A stretch of DNA of 64,000 nt from assembly GCF_008298035.1 (NCBI RefSeq), contig NZ_CP042910.1:2118501-2182500 (forward strand). The letters are read 5' to 3'. Every line of letters starts with the position of its first letter. Position 1 is the first letter of the stretch. Position numbers and translations under genes: made by a program. The notes under the pieces are model-generated. The model was not told the DNA's origin. It ran no database searches and worked only from the letters and a program-made list of their open reading frames with translations. The stretch is from Gimesia maris (GTDB lineage Bacteria; Planctomycetota; Planctomycetia; Planctomycetales; Planctomycetaceae). Positions 27,681-36,023 of this stretch are shown piece by piece.

Positions 27681-27893
27681 ATGAACAAGCAAAGAAAACG
27701 TCAAAATTCCGAGCGGCTTGTCCGCAAGTTGCGTGATGCGGATGCGATGCTGAATGCCGGTAAAGATCTGGCTTCCGTGCTGCAGTTCCTGGATATCAGT
27801 GAATCGAATTACTTGCGCTGGCGGAATCAGTTCGGCGGCATGAAATCGGCAGAAGCTAGGCGTCTCAAACAACTGGAGTATCAGAATAAAAGA
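27681..27893 (+). pseudogene. IS3-family orfA fragment (N-terminal part)
   Basis: The frame starts at ATG 27681 behind AGGGA and encodes a helix-turn-helix of IS3-type OrfA: RKLRDADAMLNAGKDLASVL, then FLDISESNYLRWRNQFGGM, then SAEARRLKQLEYQN. After that the OrfA pattern (normally continuing as a leucine-zipper-like helix) breaks into a Ser-rich tail, because the sequence becomes the 3' end of the antisense matrixin-like gene. No orfB is present, so the element is dead. Confidence 0.75.
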
Positions 27894-28352
27894 AGTTCCA
27901 GTTCATCCTTGACTGATGCGAAGAAGTCATCGGCGTCAGCATTCCAGTCCGGAAGGTTACGTACTCCCAGATCCAGTGTCGCTTCCATGACTCCATTTTC
28001 CTCATGTTCGTATCCCAGAAAATGCCCCAATTCATGACGTATCACCGTCCAGAGATCGATCAGACCTTCTGCTTCACTACCGGGTAACGCGATCAATGAT
28101 AATTTGCGGTCGTATCGAAACTCGCTATGATCCAGAGGAGTTTCATCGATAAACCAGCCATAGCCTGCGGCATTAATATCGATATAAATTGTATCAGAAG
28201 CTACGCGACCAATTGTCCCCCCATTCAGATCGACCACTTGGATCGTAACGTTTTCGAGTTTTGATATTTCGCCAGCCGATAGAGATTCAGAAACGCTGAC
28301 AATGGCTTGTTCAAGTATTCCTTCTGCTGCAGATTGCTTCAGCTGGTTGACG
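27881..28352 (-). pseudogene. C-terminal stump of a matrixin-like metallopeptidase/adhesin
   Basis: The minus frame stays open from ~28352 to the stop at 27881, about 150 residues. It has a complete zinc site HELGHFLGYEH (HExxHxxGxxH) followed by ENGVMEATLDLGVRNLPD. Upstream it has VTIQVVDLNGGTIGRVASD and NAAGYGWFIDETPLDHSEF, which is the C-terminal signature I know from very large planctomycete surface proteins. No start codon with a ribosome site exists: the frame runs back into the putative insertion-sequence end near 28352. I infer that the insertion cut the N-terminal part of a much larger protein away. A GTG at 28237 could in principle start a 118-residue remnant. Confidence 0.75.
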
Positions 28353-28423
28353 TGCCCCCCCTTAACCGCATCCAGAACTTGATATACTAATCAGGATTCT
28401 GGACCAATTGAGGAGGAGGCAAC

Positions 28424-28552
28424 ATGCCTACCAAACTTCATTTCTCCGAACAGATCATTTCGAAACTCCGGGAAGCCGAAGTCCATCTTGCCCAGGTAAT
28501 TGGAATTCTGATTCGGGCTGGAGATAGTTGTCGTGATAAACGAAGGCAATGA
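28424..28552 (+). pseudogene. Second IS3-type orfA fragment
   Basis: ATG 28424 is preceded by AGGAGGAGG. The first 24 residues (KLHFSEQIISKLREAEVHLA) match the start of IS3 OrfA proteins (normally continuing QGKTVAEV). The pattern is then lost and the frame stops at 28552. The upstream DNA from ~28352, with its C-run and a GACCAATTGAGGAGG leader, looks like the left end of the element. It differs from the fragment at 27681, so two different elements are represented. Confidence 0.65.
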
Positions 28553-28675
28553 GTTCTTAAAGATCAGCAACTGGAGTGTCAGAATTATTGCATCCAATTG
28601 TTTAAATCTAGGCTAAAATAAGTGGATAGCGTATGGCTGAACTAATGCAAAAAAATCGCAGTAGTGGGGGGAATT

Positions 28676-28707
28676 AAAAAGGCCTTTGTCGGTGAGACGA
28701 AGGCCTT
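28676..28707 (-). terminator. Rho-independent terminator of tRNA-Arg
   Basis: On the minus strand, AAGGCCTTCGTC, a 5-nt loop and GACAAAGGCCTT form a strong hairpin, followed by a T-run (A-run at 28676-28680 on plus). It lies ~39 nt past the 3' end of the tRNA. Confidence 0.8.
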
Positions 28708-28745
28708 GGGTTTGTAAGTTGTTGTTTTGAATTGACTTGAAAAAA

Positions 28746-28819
28746 TACACCCGGAGGGATTCGAACCCCCAACCCCCGGTTCCGAAGACCGGTGCTCTAT
28801 CCAGTTGAGCTACGGGTGC
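28746..28819 (-). tRNA. tRNA-Arg (anticodon TCG)
   Basis: All four arms form. The acceptor GCACCCG pairs with CGGGTGT, discriminator A. The anticodon stem CCGGT/ACCGG encloses loop CTTCGGA with anticodon TCG, reading CGA. The T-arm is GGGGG/CCCTC around TTCGAAT. CCA is not encoded. It stands alone between the IS remnants and the beta-helix gene. Confidence 0.95.
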
Positions 28820-29268
28820 CTGTCAGAATAGTGGACTATCCTGATGTGTTTCAGGTTCCTCATAAAATCCGAAAGTTGCCGGATTTTGAGAGATGCCGCT
28901 GTGGAGCAGCAGGTGCAACCTGTTGTCAGTGTTCATGTTACTAAAACCATAAACAGATGCAACTGTTGCGGAAAGCGATTCTAGCATTCCTCGCATAAAA
29001 TACAAGTCGCTCCGCGTGGGGAATTGTAATCGAATCACAGAGACTGCCTTTCGAATCAGTATCGATTTCCGTACTTCAAATTATAGGTTCTGCTTTGCGA
29101 GCCCGGTGAGTCTGCAGCTTGACTATCTGAGCCATTTCGGTTGTGATGGTGGAATTACGAAACAAAGTTAAGCTGGTGGAATTCCCCAGTCCTGATAGTG
29201 AATACCGGTTTTTCCAAAGCGGTATTCTTCCTGCCTACGATTTGAATTTATGAGAGGTCCTGCCTGGT
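28820..29268. other. 449-nt gap, no gene supported
   Basis: Holds the presumptive promoters of tRNA-Arg (minus) and of the beta-helix gene (plus). A 71-residue minus frame has no ribosome site and no recognisable composition. Confidence 0.5.
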
Positions 29269-30549
29269 ATGAATCATTCTCGCACAGCCGTTAAATATTT
29301 AATGTTGTCTCTGGCGCTCATGATTACGTTGAGCTCCAATTTCGTGTTCGCCGGTCAGGAAAACGGGGCAAGTCAAGGGAAAGCGAAACTGCCTGGGGCA
29401 CGCCCTGTGATCCACGCAATCAATTATGAATCTATCCAACAGGCGCTGGATGCTCTTCCTGCTGAAGGGGGCGTCGTCATGCTGCCTCCCGGGAACTTTG
29501 AAATTGATCAGCCATTAGTCATTACCAAAGGTGATGTGTTGCTGATGGGGGCCGGTTCCGCGACACACATTCATAATAAAAATGAAGAAGGAAAGGATGC
29601 AATCGCCATTCATCCGCCGGCTGATGCAAAGCTTCCGAATGGAAAGCCCGATCCGAAGCCACGCATCTGGCGTGTGCAGTTACAGAACTTTCGTGTGACA
29701 GGAAATGAGAAGAGTGGGCGGGGCATTAATGCCAAATGGGTTCAGGAGATTTACATCCATGGGGTCACCTGCAGCTATCATGGCAGCGACGGTATTTTTC
29801 TGGACTTCTGCTTTGAAGATCCCCGTGTTTCCGACTGTCTGATTACCTACAATAAAGCCACCGGGTTGAACTTGATCGGCTGTCATGACATTGTGGTCTC
29901 AGCGAATCATTTTGAAGAGAACCTGGATGCGTTAAAATGCGCGGAAGGATTTAATCTATGCATGAGTGGCAACAATCTGGATGACCATTTACGGGATGGT
30001 GTGATCATTGAAAATACCTATGGTTCTATTGTCTGTGCCAACATGATTGAAGAATGCCAGGGCCGGGCGATTACCCTGGATAAGGAATGTTATGGCATTA
30101 CGCTGTCTGCCAATGTCATCGCGCATAATGGCAGCGGCATTATTCTGGATGATGCCCATGGTTGTGCGGTCAGTGCGAATACATTTACACTGCTGGCTGC
30201 GGATGCTTTAAAGATTGGACCCAAGTCGGGTCGGATCACGGTGACGGGCAATAATTTCTCCAACAGCTATATTGGAAACGGACAGGTCAAACGCCGTACG
30301 AATGATCTGAAAGCTGCGGGGCTGACGCTGGATAAAACCCGCGGAGTCACCGTTTCCGGCAACCTGTTTTCTTCGGTTCGACCGAAAGCAGTGGAAGTGA
30401 TCGAGCCGACAACGCATGTGATCTTCGGGAATAATCTGTTAATCGATGTCGAATCTGATCATGAAAAGCTGACCGAATCCATTATCAAGAATACGCTGAT
30501 CGCTCCTGCGGAATCTGTAAAACCAGAAGCAAAACCATCTGAAAAATAA
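29269..30549 (+). CDS. Exported right-handed parallel beta-helix protein
   Basis: The product is 426 residues with a signal peptide at ~1-28 (LMLSLALMITLSSNFVFAG). The rest is a series of ~22-residue PbH1 coils: INYESIQQALDALPAEGGVV leads in, then units such as CHDIVVSANHFEENLDALKC, YGSIVCANMIEECQGRAITL and HGCAVSANTFTLLAADALKI. This is the NosD/pectate-lyase superfamily fold, which binds or cleaves polysaccharide; catalytic residues cannot be assigned. A GAGG box ~15 nt upstream supports ATG 29269. An alpha/beta hydrolase starts 28 nt downstream on the same strand, so the pair may act on the same carbohydrate polymer. Confidence 0.88.
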   Translation: MNHSRTAVKYLMLSLALMITLSSNFVFAGQENGASQGKAKLPGARPVIHAINYESIQQALDALPAEGGVVMLPPGNFEIDQPLVITKGDVLLMGAGSATHIHNKNEEGKDAIAIHPPADAKLPNGKPDPKPRIWRVQLQNFRVTGNEKSGRGINAKWVQEIYIHGVTCSYHGSDGIFLDFCFEDPRVSDCLITYNKATGLNLIGCHDIVVSANHFEENLDALKCAEGFNLCMSGNNLDDHLRDGVIIENTYGSIVCANMIEECQGRAITLDKECYGITLSANVIAHNGSGIILDDAHGCAVSANTFTLLAADALKIGPKSGRITVTGNNFSNSYIGNGQVKRRTNDLKAAGLTLDKTRGVTVSGNLFSSVRPKAVEVIEPTTHVIFGNNLLIDVESDHEKLTESIIKNTLIAPAESVKPEAKPSEK

Positions 30550-30577
30550 TCAGGTTCAGTTTAAGAGAGGGACAGCA

Positions 30578-31684
30578 GTGCTTTCAAGATATTTTTGTTT
30601 CGTCATCTGTATGATTACCTGTTGCCCGGTGGTGTGTGGGGCAGACGATCCCGGAAATCCCAGGCAGCAGGTTCCCGTTTATCAGGAGCATCTGGATCTT
30701 TCTTATTATCTCGATTCAGCCGGGAAGAAGCATTCCGTTCAGAGCTGGGAGGACTGGAACATTCGTCGCGGTCATATTCTGGCGAATATGCAGACCGTGA
30801 TGGGTGAAGTTCCCCGTCCGACGAAACCGGTTCCCCTGGATCTGAAGGTGCTGGAAGAAACGATTGTCGGGTCGGTTAAGCGGTTGAAGATCTCTTATCA
30901 TACAGATGATTTAAATCAGCGTGTGAAGGCGTATTTATTCGTTCCCGATTCAGCGTCTCCTGAGCATCCTGTGCCAGCGATACTCTGTCTGCATCAGACG
31001 AATTCCAGTACGGGCAAAGAAGAACCGGCGGGAATCAAAGGCTTGCCGAATCTGAAATATGCGCTGGAACTGGCCGAGCGGGGTTATGTCACACTCGCGC
31101 CGGATTACCCTTCGTTCGGTGAATATCCCTACGATTTCAAGGCGCATCCTGAATACCGCAGTGGCACGATGAAAGCCATCTATGACAATATGAGGTCTCT
31201 CGATTTACTGCAGTCTCTGGATTATGTGCAAGGGGATCGTATCGGTTGCATCGGGCATTCACTGGGAGGCCATAACACGATGTTCACGGCTGCCTTTGAT
31301 TCCCGGATTAAAGCACTGGTTTCCAGTTGTGGATTTACCCGTTTCCATAAATATTATGGTGGCAAACTGAAAGGCTGGACCAGTGACCGGTATATGCCTG
31401 TGATCAATAGCGAGTATCAGAACAATCCGGATCTGGTTCCCTTTGATTTTACCGAAATCGTTGCCAGTTTTGCGCCCCGCGCGTTTCTGGCATGTGCACC
31501 GATTAGCGACAGCAACTTTGAGGTGTCCGGCGTGAAAGATGTGGTGCGGATTGCGCAACCCGTTTATGCGTTATCGAGTCAGCCTGAAAACTTGCAGGCT
31601 GTGTATCCGGAAGCAAAACACGATTTTCCACCAGCCACTCGCGAAACGGCTTACCAGTTTTTTGACCACCATCTGAAGCAGTAA
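30578..31684 (+). CDS. Exported alpha/beta hydrolase (acetyl-xylan-esterase/dienelactone-hydrolase type)
   Basis: The product is 368 residues with a signal peptide (SRYFCFVICMITCCPVVCGA). The nucleophile elbow is GCIGHSLGGHNT; an oxyanion-side segment PAILCLHQTNSS and a C-terminal catalytic-His candidate in YPEAKHDFPPATRE complete the fold. A catalytic Asp probably lies around 310-330. GTG 30578 is preceded by GAGAGGGA at good spacing, and the previous gene ends 28 nt upstream. Members of this group cleave acetyl or aromatic esters from plant or algal polysaccharides, which would suit the beta-helix partner; the exact substrate is inference. Confidence 0.85.
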   Translation: MLSRYFCFVICMITCCPVVCGADDPGNPRQQVPVYQEHLDLSYYLDSAGKKHSVQSWEDWNIRRGHILANMQTVMGEVPRPTKPVPLDLKVLEETIVGSVKRLKISYHTDDLNQRVKAYLFVPDSASPEHPVPAILCLHQTNSSTGKEEPAGIKGLPNLKYALELAERGYVTLAPDYPSFGEYPYDFKAHPEYRSGTMKAIYDNMRSLDLLQSLDYVQGDRIGCIGHSLGGHNTMFTAAFDSRIKALVSSCGFTRFHKYYGGKLKGWTSDRYMPVINSEYQNNPDLVPFDFTEIVASFAPRAFLACAPISDSNFEVSGVKDVVRIAQPVYALSSQPENLQAVYPEAKHDFPPATRETAYQFFDHHLKQ

Positions 31685-31691
31685 ACGGGAA

Positions 31692-33761
31692 TCAGTTTTG
31701 TTTGAACTGATCTTTGGCAGGCCAGCGTTCGATTCGGTTAATCCAGGTATGCATGGGGGCATCAATCAGTGAAGACAGTCGTTTTTCATCGATTCCATGT
31801 CGAGAATTGAACAGGATTGCCCAGTTGATTCGATCGAGCCTTCGCACCAGCAGAGTTGATGTCCCATCCAGGGAACCGGCGTGCCATTGATTGGAGTTCC
31901 CGGCAGTGTCTATGGGACGGACCATCCAGCCGCAGGCATAGTAGGCGTCTTTGGGTTGACCTTGCTCGTCGAATCCAGCGAGTCCGGGGGGGCGTTCCAG
32001 CATCAGAGAGATTGTCGGGGCTTTCAAAATGGGGCTGCGGTCCGGGACATCAAAAGCGGTTGCAAATCGCAGCAGGTCCGGCGCTGATGAAATCCACCCG
32101 CCATGAGAGTCCATTGCTTCCAGATACCAGGCACCGTAGGGGGAAGGGACCTGTTTTCGCAAATTGGCAGCAAAGACCGAACTTCCCCGCAGGTTGCTGT
32201 GGTATTTGACTTCTTTCTCGCTGCGATCTTCGAGAAGCGTTTTCCCCAGTTGTGTCTCGTTCATGTGAAGCGGTTTGCAGATTGTCTGCTGGATGTAGTC
32301 TTCATAGGTTTGGCCACTGACTTCTTCTATGACCCGCCCCAGTAAGCAGTAGCCGAAATTAGAGTAGGCATAGCGCTCACCTGGTTTAGAATCGAGTGGA
32401 TGTTTCAGCATGATACGAATAATATCATCGATTTCCGCGGGCGCGGGTTTTTCCACCTGTTTTGCAAAAGTGATCGAACGAAACATCGGATCAAAAGATT
32501 CTTCCCGATCCCAGCCCGCGGTATGATTAAGTAACTGCTGGACAGTGATGTCTTTCAGTCGCGGGTCAACTTCCTTCTGCGAAAGCGAACGTCGATACTG
32601 TTTTAAAATATCGAAGACGCGGCTGTCGAGCTTAAGCTTACCTTGTTCGACCAGTTTCATGATGCCGACGGCGGTGATGGGTTTGGAAATACTGGCAATG
32701 CGGAACTGACTGTCGGGCTGCACCAGTTCTTCGGTCTCTTTATCTGCATATCCAAAACCGCGTGCATAGACGAGCCGACCGCGATAACTGACGGCGACAG
32801 CAACTCCCGGAGGATTATGCAACATCATGAAGTCTTTGATTGATTGATCGAGTGACGCTAATTCTTTCTGGTCCAGACCCGTCATCGGAATCGCGTCCGG
32901 TGATTTCCAGAGCGGTAATTCCACACGCTTCTCCGGCTCAACTTTCTCCCAGATTCCTGCGAAAAATGGTTGATTATCCAGGGAATACGCGTCGAGACTG
33001 GTGAGCTGAAACTCCTCGGAGAGCTGCTTCTGATTGGTTTTCTGGAACTCATCTGGTGAGAGATGATAATAACATATCCATTCAGGGCCAGTTGCTTTCG
33101 ACCAGAGGGCATGATAAATGACCGTCCCATTTTCAACAAAACCGCACAGGTCGACGAGCCGAAATCCTTTCGTTGTGTAATCATCAAAGGTTTTCTGAAA
33201 CTGATTTAACGGAACCTGACAGGTGGCTTCCCAGACGCTGTCATTTTGTTTTTTCCAGACGCCTGCATGAAAAGCCTGATCGTTGACAGTGTACCCGTCC
33301 AACTGGCATGGCGCGTAGCCCTCTTCTTTTAAGGATTTCAGAGTGGACTGGAGTTGATTGCCGGGAAGGGAGTGTTTGAGAATTGAATCTGCTGCCGCTG
33401 ATTTGGTGAGTATGATGGCGAACCGTGGTTCCCCCCGTTTCTCGTAGCCGCTGATGACCAGCGGATGGTATCCCTCGGTAGCCTGTTGTTTCAGCCTGAT
33501 GTCCAGCTGCTTTTCATCCAGCCCATGATAGGCTTTCCAGTCTTTCGATTCTGTCTGTTTGATTCCCAGAACGGCAAATCGTTCTGATCGCTGGCCTGGA
33601 TAGACACTCAAGTCAGTTGCTGCGAAACCCTGTTTCCCCATACGCGTGATATGTCGCTGATAGATCACCGGATTTAACTGTAGCTGGATACCAGGCTCTG
33701 CGGCAGAGACTGCAGTCGACAGATAAGAGAGGCAAGTCAGTAATAGAACACGCAATGCCAT
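31692..33761 (-). CDS. Serine hydrolase (beta-lactamase fold) with N-terminal repeat domain
   Basis: The product is 689 residues: signal peptide 1-20, then four ~50-residue repeats each built as 'YHxLxxxxLxxxLKxxxxEGYxPxxISGY', for example AYHGLDEKQLDIRLKQQATE followed by GYHPLVISGYEKRGEPRFAI. This arrangement resembles the N-terminal domain of fungal polyglycine hydrolases. The C-terminal ~400 residues are a class C beta-lactamase/DD-peptidase fold: Ser-x-x-Lys in FRIASISKPITAVG, Tyr-x-Asn in YAYSNFGYCLLGRV and HAGSLDGTST near the end. All three motifs are intact. It probably cleaves amide bonds in peptidoglycan or peptides outside the cytoplasm. It is convergent with the alpha/beta hydrolase, 7 nt apart. 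Confidence 0.88.
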   Translation of the reverse strand: MALRVLLLTCLSYLSTAVSAAEPGIQLQLNPVIYQRHITRMGKQGFAATDLSVYPGQRSERFAVLGIKQTESKDWKAYHGLDEKQLDIRLKQQATEGYHPLVISGYEKRGEPRFAIILTKSAAADSILKHSLPGNQLQSTLKSLKEEGYAPCQLDGYTVNDQAFHAGVWKKQNDSVWEATCQVPLNQFQKTFDDYTTKGFRLVDLCGFVENGTVIYHALWSKATGPEWICYYHLSPDEFQKTNQKQLSEEFQLTSLDAYSLDNQPFFAGIWEKVEPEKRVELPLWKSPDAIPMTGLDQKELASLDQSIKDFMMLHNPPGVAVAVSYRGRLVYARGFGYADKETEELVQPDSQFRIASISKPITAVGIMKLVEQGKLKLDSRVFDILKQYRRSLSQKEVDPRLKDITVQQLLNHTAGWDREESFDPMFRSITFAKQVEKPAPAEIDDIIRIMLKHPLDSKPGERYAYSNFGYCLLGRVIEEVSGQTYEDYIQQTICKPLHMNETQLGKTLLEDRSEKEVKYHSNLRGSSVFAANLRKQVPSPYGAWYLEAMDSHGGWISSAPDLLRFATAFDVPDRSPILKAPTISLMLERPPGLAGFDEQGQPKDAYYACGWMVRPIDTAGNSNQWHAGSLDGTSTLLVRRLDRINWAILFNSRHGIDEKRLSSLIDAPMHTWINRIERWPAKDQFKQN

Positions 33762-33869
33762 TGAGAAGTCCTCGGCAGAAAATCAGTGGGAGCAAAAAGA
33801 TCAACTTGATCATAAGTGCCGAAACGGGCTGACTTCAAGGGAATTCTGACAGGCGACTGCTTTACCGGC

Positions 33870-34718
33870 TTATTTTCGATTAAAGGCGTGTGCGATCAGG
33901 GTCTGGTCAAACTGTGCTGGAGCTTCACCTTCTGCTGCGAACAGGTAGATCGCGGCGATCAGGATGGCATGTACTGCAGAGGAAACCAGGGAGATCAACA
34001 GTATCAACAGGATGGCACATCCAATGAGAACTCCCCCCGCCAGGGCATTTCCTGTGGCGATCAACATGCCGCCGCCGACCATCATCAGGAAAACCGGAAT
34101 CATGATCAGAAACATGATCGCGCCGATTCCAAAATTGGCAACCAGCGATTCGCCCCATGTTTCGCGTAATACGCTGACAGAGCGTTTCATGGCTTCGAAG
34201 GGATTCTTTTTTTCGACGACGAGTACCGGGATGACAAAGTATGTGGTGATCGACCAGGCCATGCCCAGCAGGCCGGCGACGATCTGTCCGATGCGTTCCG
34301 AGCGGGATTCGATCATTTTCAGGATAAACCCAACCGTCGCACTGACCAGGGCCCAGCCTGCAATTTGAGGCAGTCGATTTAACGCGGCATTAAAACCGTC
34401 ACTTACGGTGGGGTTACCACCTTTCAAACGGATTATCGCACAGGCCATCAGGGCTGAGTTGAAGAAGATCATTACAAAATAATTGACAAAATAGAAGGCG
34501 AATAAAATCACGTACGCCAGAGGATCCTGGGGCGCCTGCTGGTCATTCATAATCGTGTCGAAGTATTTACTGTCCCAGAGCGGTAAGGCGAAGCTGGCTA
34601 AAACCAGCAGGCAGGAGATCCCACTCATAATCGGGAACAGCAACAGTTCTTTATCCAGCATCAAGACTCGAAAGCTCTGTTTCGATAACGCCCAGCCATT
34701 CGAAATACGTTCAAACAT
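33870..34718 (-). CDS. DUF6159-type integral membrane protein
   Basis: The product is 282 residues with about six hydrophobic helices and short loops. The N-terminus MFERISNGWALSKQSFRVL and the segment PFEAMKRSVSVLRETWGESL are characteristic of DUF6159 proteins, which resemble glycerophosphoryl-diester-phosphodiesterase membrane domains. No catalytic motif is present. It is followed on the same strand by nothing within 100 nt, so it appears to be monocistronic. Confidence 0.75.
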   Translation of the reverse strand: MFERISNGWALSKQSFRVLMLDKELLLFPIMSGISCLLVLASFALPLWDSKYFDTIMNDQQAPQDPLAYVILFAFYFVNYFVMIFFNSALMACAIIRLKGGNPTVSDGFNAALNRLPQIAGWALVSATVGFILKMIESRSERIGQIVAGLLGMAWSITTYFVIPVLVVEKKNPFEAMKRSVSVLRETWGESLVANFGIGAIMFLIMIPVFLMMVGGGMLIATGNALAGGVLIGCAILLILLISLVSSAVHAILIAAIYLFAAEGEAPAQFDQTLIAHAFNRK

Positions 34719-34855
34719 GGTCAGTCAGCCCTCTGATATGATAGGGGTTTAACGGAGATGAGACGCCACTCACTTCACGATACTTTTCTACGGGAAATGG
34801 TCAGGCTGTGGTTATATCAGAATAAGCAGTATCAGTGGAACGGGAAAAATTGCTG

Positions 34856-35887
34856 TCAATCCACTTTTGGCTGAGTGAGTAACAAAGCCACAGTGGCCCA
34901 GCTGCTGGCGGTGACCGAGATAAACTGATCTTTTCCATGGGGAAAACCGGTTTCAAAATAAGTTTGAAATGGTTTTGCATGGCTGATTACATGCCAGGAG
35001 CCATCGTTCTGTTGTGTATCGACCAGATATTGAATGCCTTTTCCGATCGCAGGTTGGTCCCCATCAATCAGATGAGAACGTAACAATGCTACCAGCACAG
35101 TGCCCGTTGCGTAGGCGTCGCTCTGCATCTCCGGCAGTTGGGACCAGCCACCATCCGCGTTTTGCTGCTTCAATAATTCATTTACGGAAGTTTGCTGGAC
35201 CGCGTCGTCAGCACTCAGGGTTTGCAGGCAGCGCAGTTGAAACACACGTTCTTCTGTGGAAGCGGGTTTCAGATCAAGCAGCCACTGCCGGGCGTCTGCG
35301 ATGCGGGCTTTGATTTCCGGTTGTTGAGATTCACTGCCAAACGTCTGCAGTGCCCTGATGACAAAATAGTTCGTATTGGCGTCTGAAGACATGGAAGGGG
35401 GCCTGGTGGAATTACGGATCCAGTGCGGACGCCCCTTGTCACGTTCCAGCAGGTAACCCGTGACTGCAGTCGTCACTTCATCCCGCTTTTGTCCGGCTAT
35501 TTCGAGTGTCCACAACGCATAGCTGGCAGTGTCAGGGCCGCCTCCCTGTCCTTTGCCGGCACGATAGTTTTCCAGCCCTCGTTTCAGATGTTTCGCTGTA
35601 TGGTCTACCTGCAACTGAAAATTCGCTGGATTGATATTGAATCCTCGCTGGCGGGCTTCATCCAGAACCAGAACAGCGAGGGCCTGGTTATGACAGGTGA
35701 AGCACTTTCGTTCGCGTGCTGATCCCGCGGACGCTGTTTCGATCAGGGGAATGGATCTCTGGATCGCATTTCTGATCTGAGTCGTACTATCAAGCTGTTC
35801 ATCCGCCTGGGATGTGACGGCAACAGACAATACCAGAGTCAGAATCACCAGAGTCAGAATCAAACTACGGAAACAGAATCTACCCAT
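34856..35887 (-). CDS. Exported alpha-toroid (prenyltransferase/squalene-cyclase-like) repeat protein with CXXCH
   Basis: The product is 343 residues from ATG 35887 (AGGAAAAG upstream); a longer frame from 35938 lacks a signal-like start. A signal peptide covers ~1-28. Residues 62-66 are CFTCH, a canonical c-type heme site. The rest has helical QW-like repeats (VNELLKQQNADGGWSQLPEM, VDTQQNDGSWHVISH) of the alpha6-alpha6 toroid found in squalene cyclases and prenyltransferases. The DxDD cyclase motif is not seen, so it is unlikely to be a terpene cyclase. A single-heme toroid of this type recurs in planctomycetes; function unknown. Confidence 0.82.
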   Translation of the reverse strand: MGRFCFRSLILTLVILTLVLSVAVTSQADEQLDSTTQIRNAIQRSIPLIETASAGSARERKCFTCHNQALAVLVLDEARQRGFNINPANFQLQVDHTAKHLKRGLENYRAGKGQGGGPDTASYALWTLEIAGQKRDEVTTAVTGYLLERDKGRPHWIRNSTRPPSMSSDANTNYFVIRALQTFGSESQQPEIKARIADARQWLLDLKPASTEERVFQLRCLQTLSADDAVQQTSVNELLKQQNADGGWSQLPEMQSDAYATGTVLVALLRSHLIDGDQPAIGKGIQYLVDTQQNDGSWHVISHAKPFQTYFETGFPHGKDQFISVTASSWATVALLLTQPKVD

Positions 35888-36023
35888 GCTGCTTTTCCTG
35901 GTACCTCGTTTCAATAAATCTGATCTGGTAAAAGTCATCCAGACCAGATTTCATTTTAACAATGCGGGAAACAAAAAGGCAGAATCTTTCCGGTTTTCTT
36001 TTTACGAAACCGGCTCTGAACAA

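Noticed and set aside
28823..29038. 71-residue minus frame after tRNA-Arg
   Set aside because: No ribosome site or family; probably non-coding leader of the tRNA or beta-helix gene.
31680..31712. ATCAGTT/AACTGAT hairpin between convergent genes as a terminator
   Set aside because: Short arms and no T-run; it overlaps the coding end of the hydrolase.
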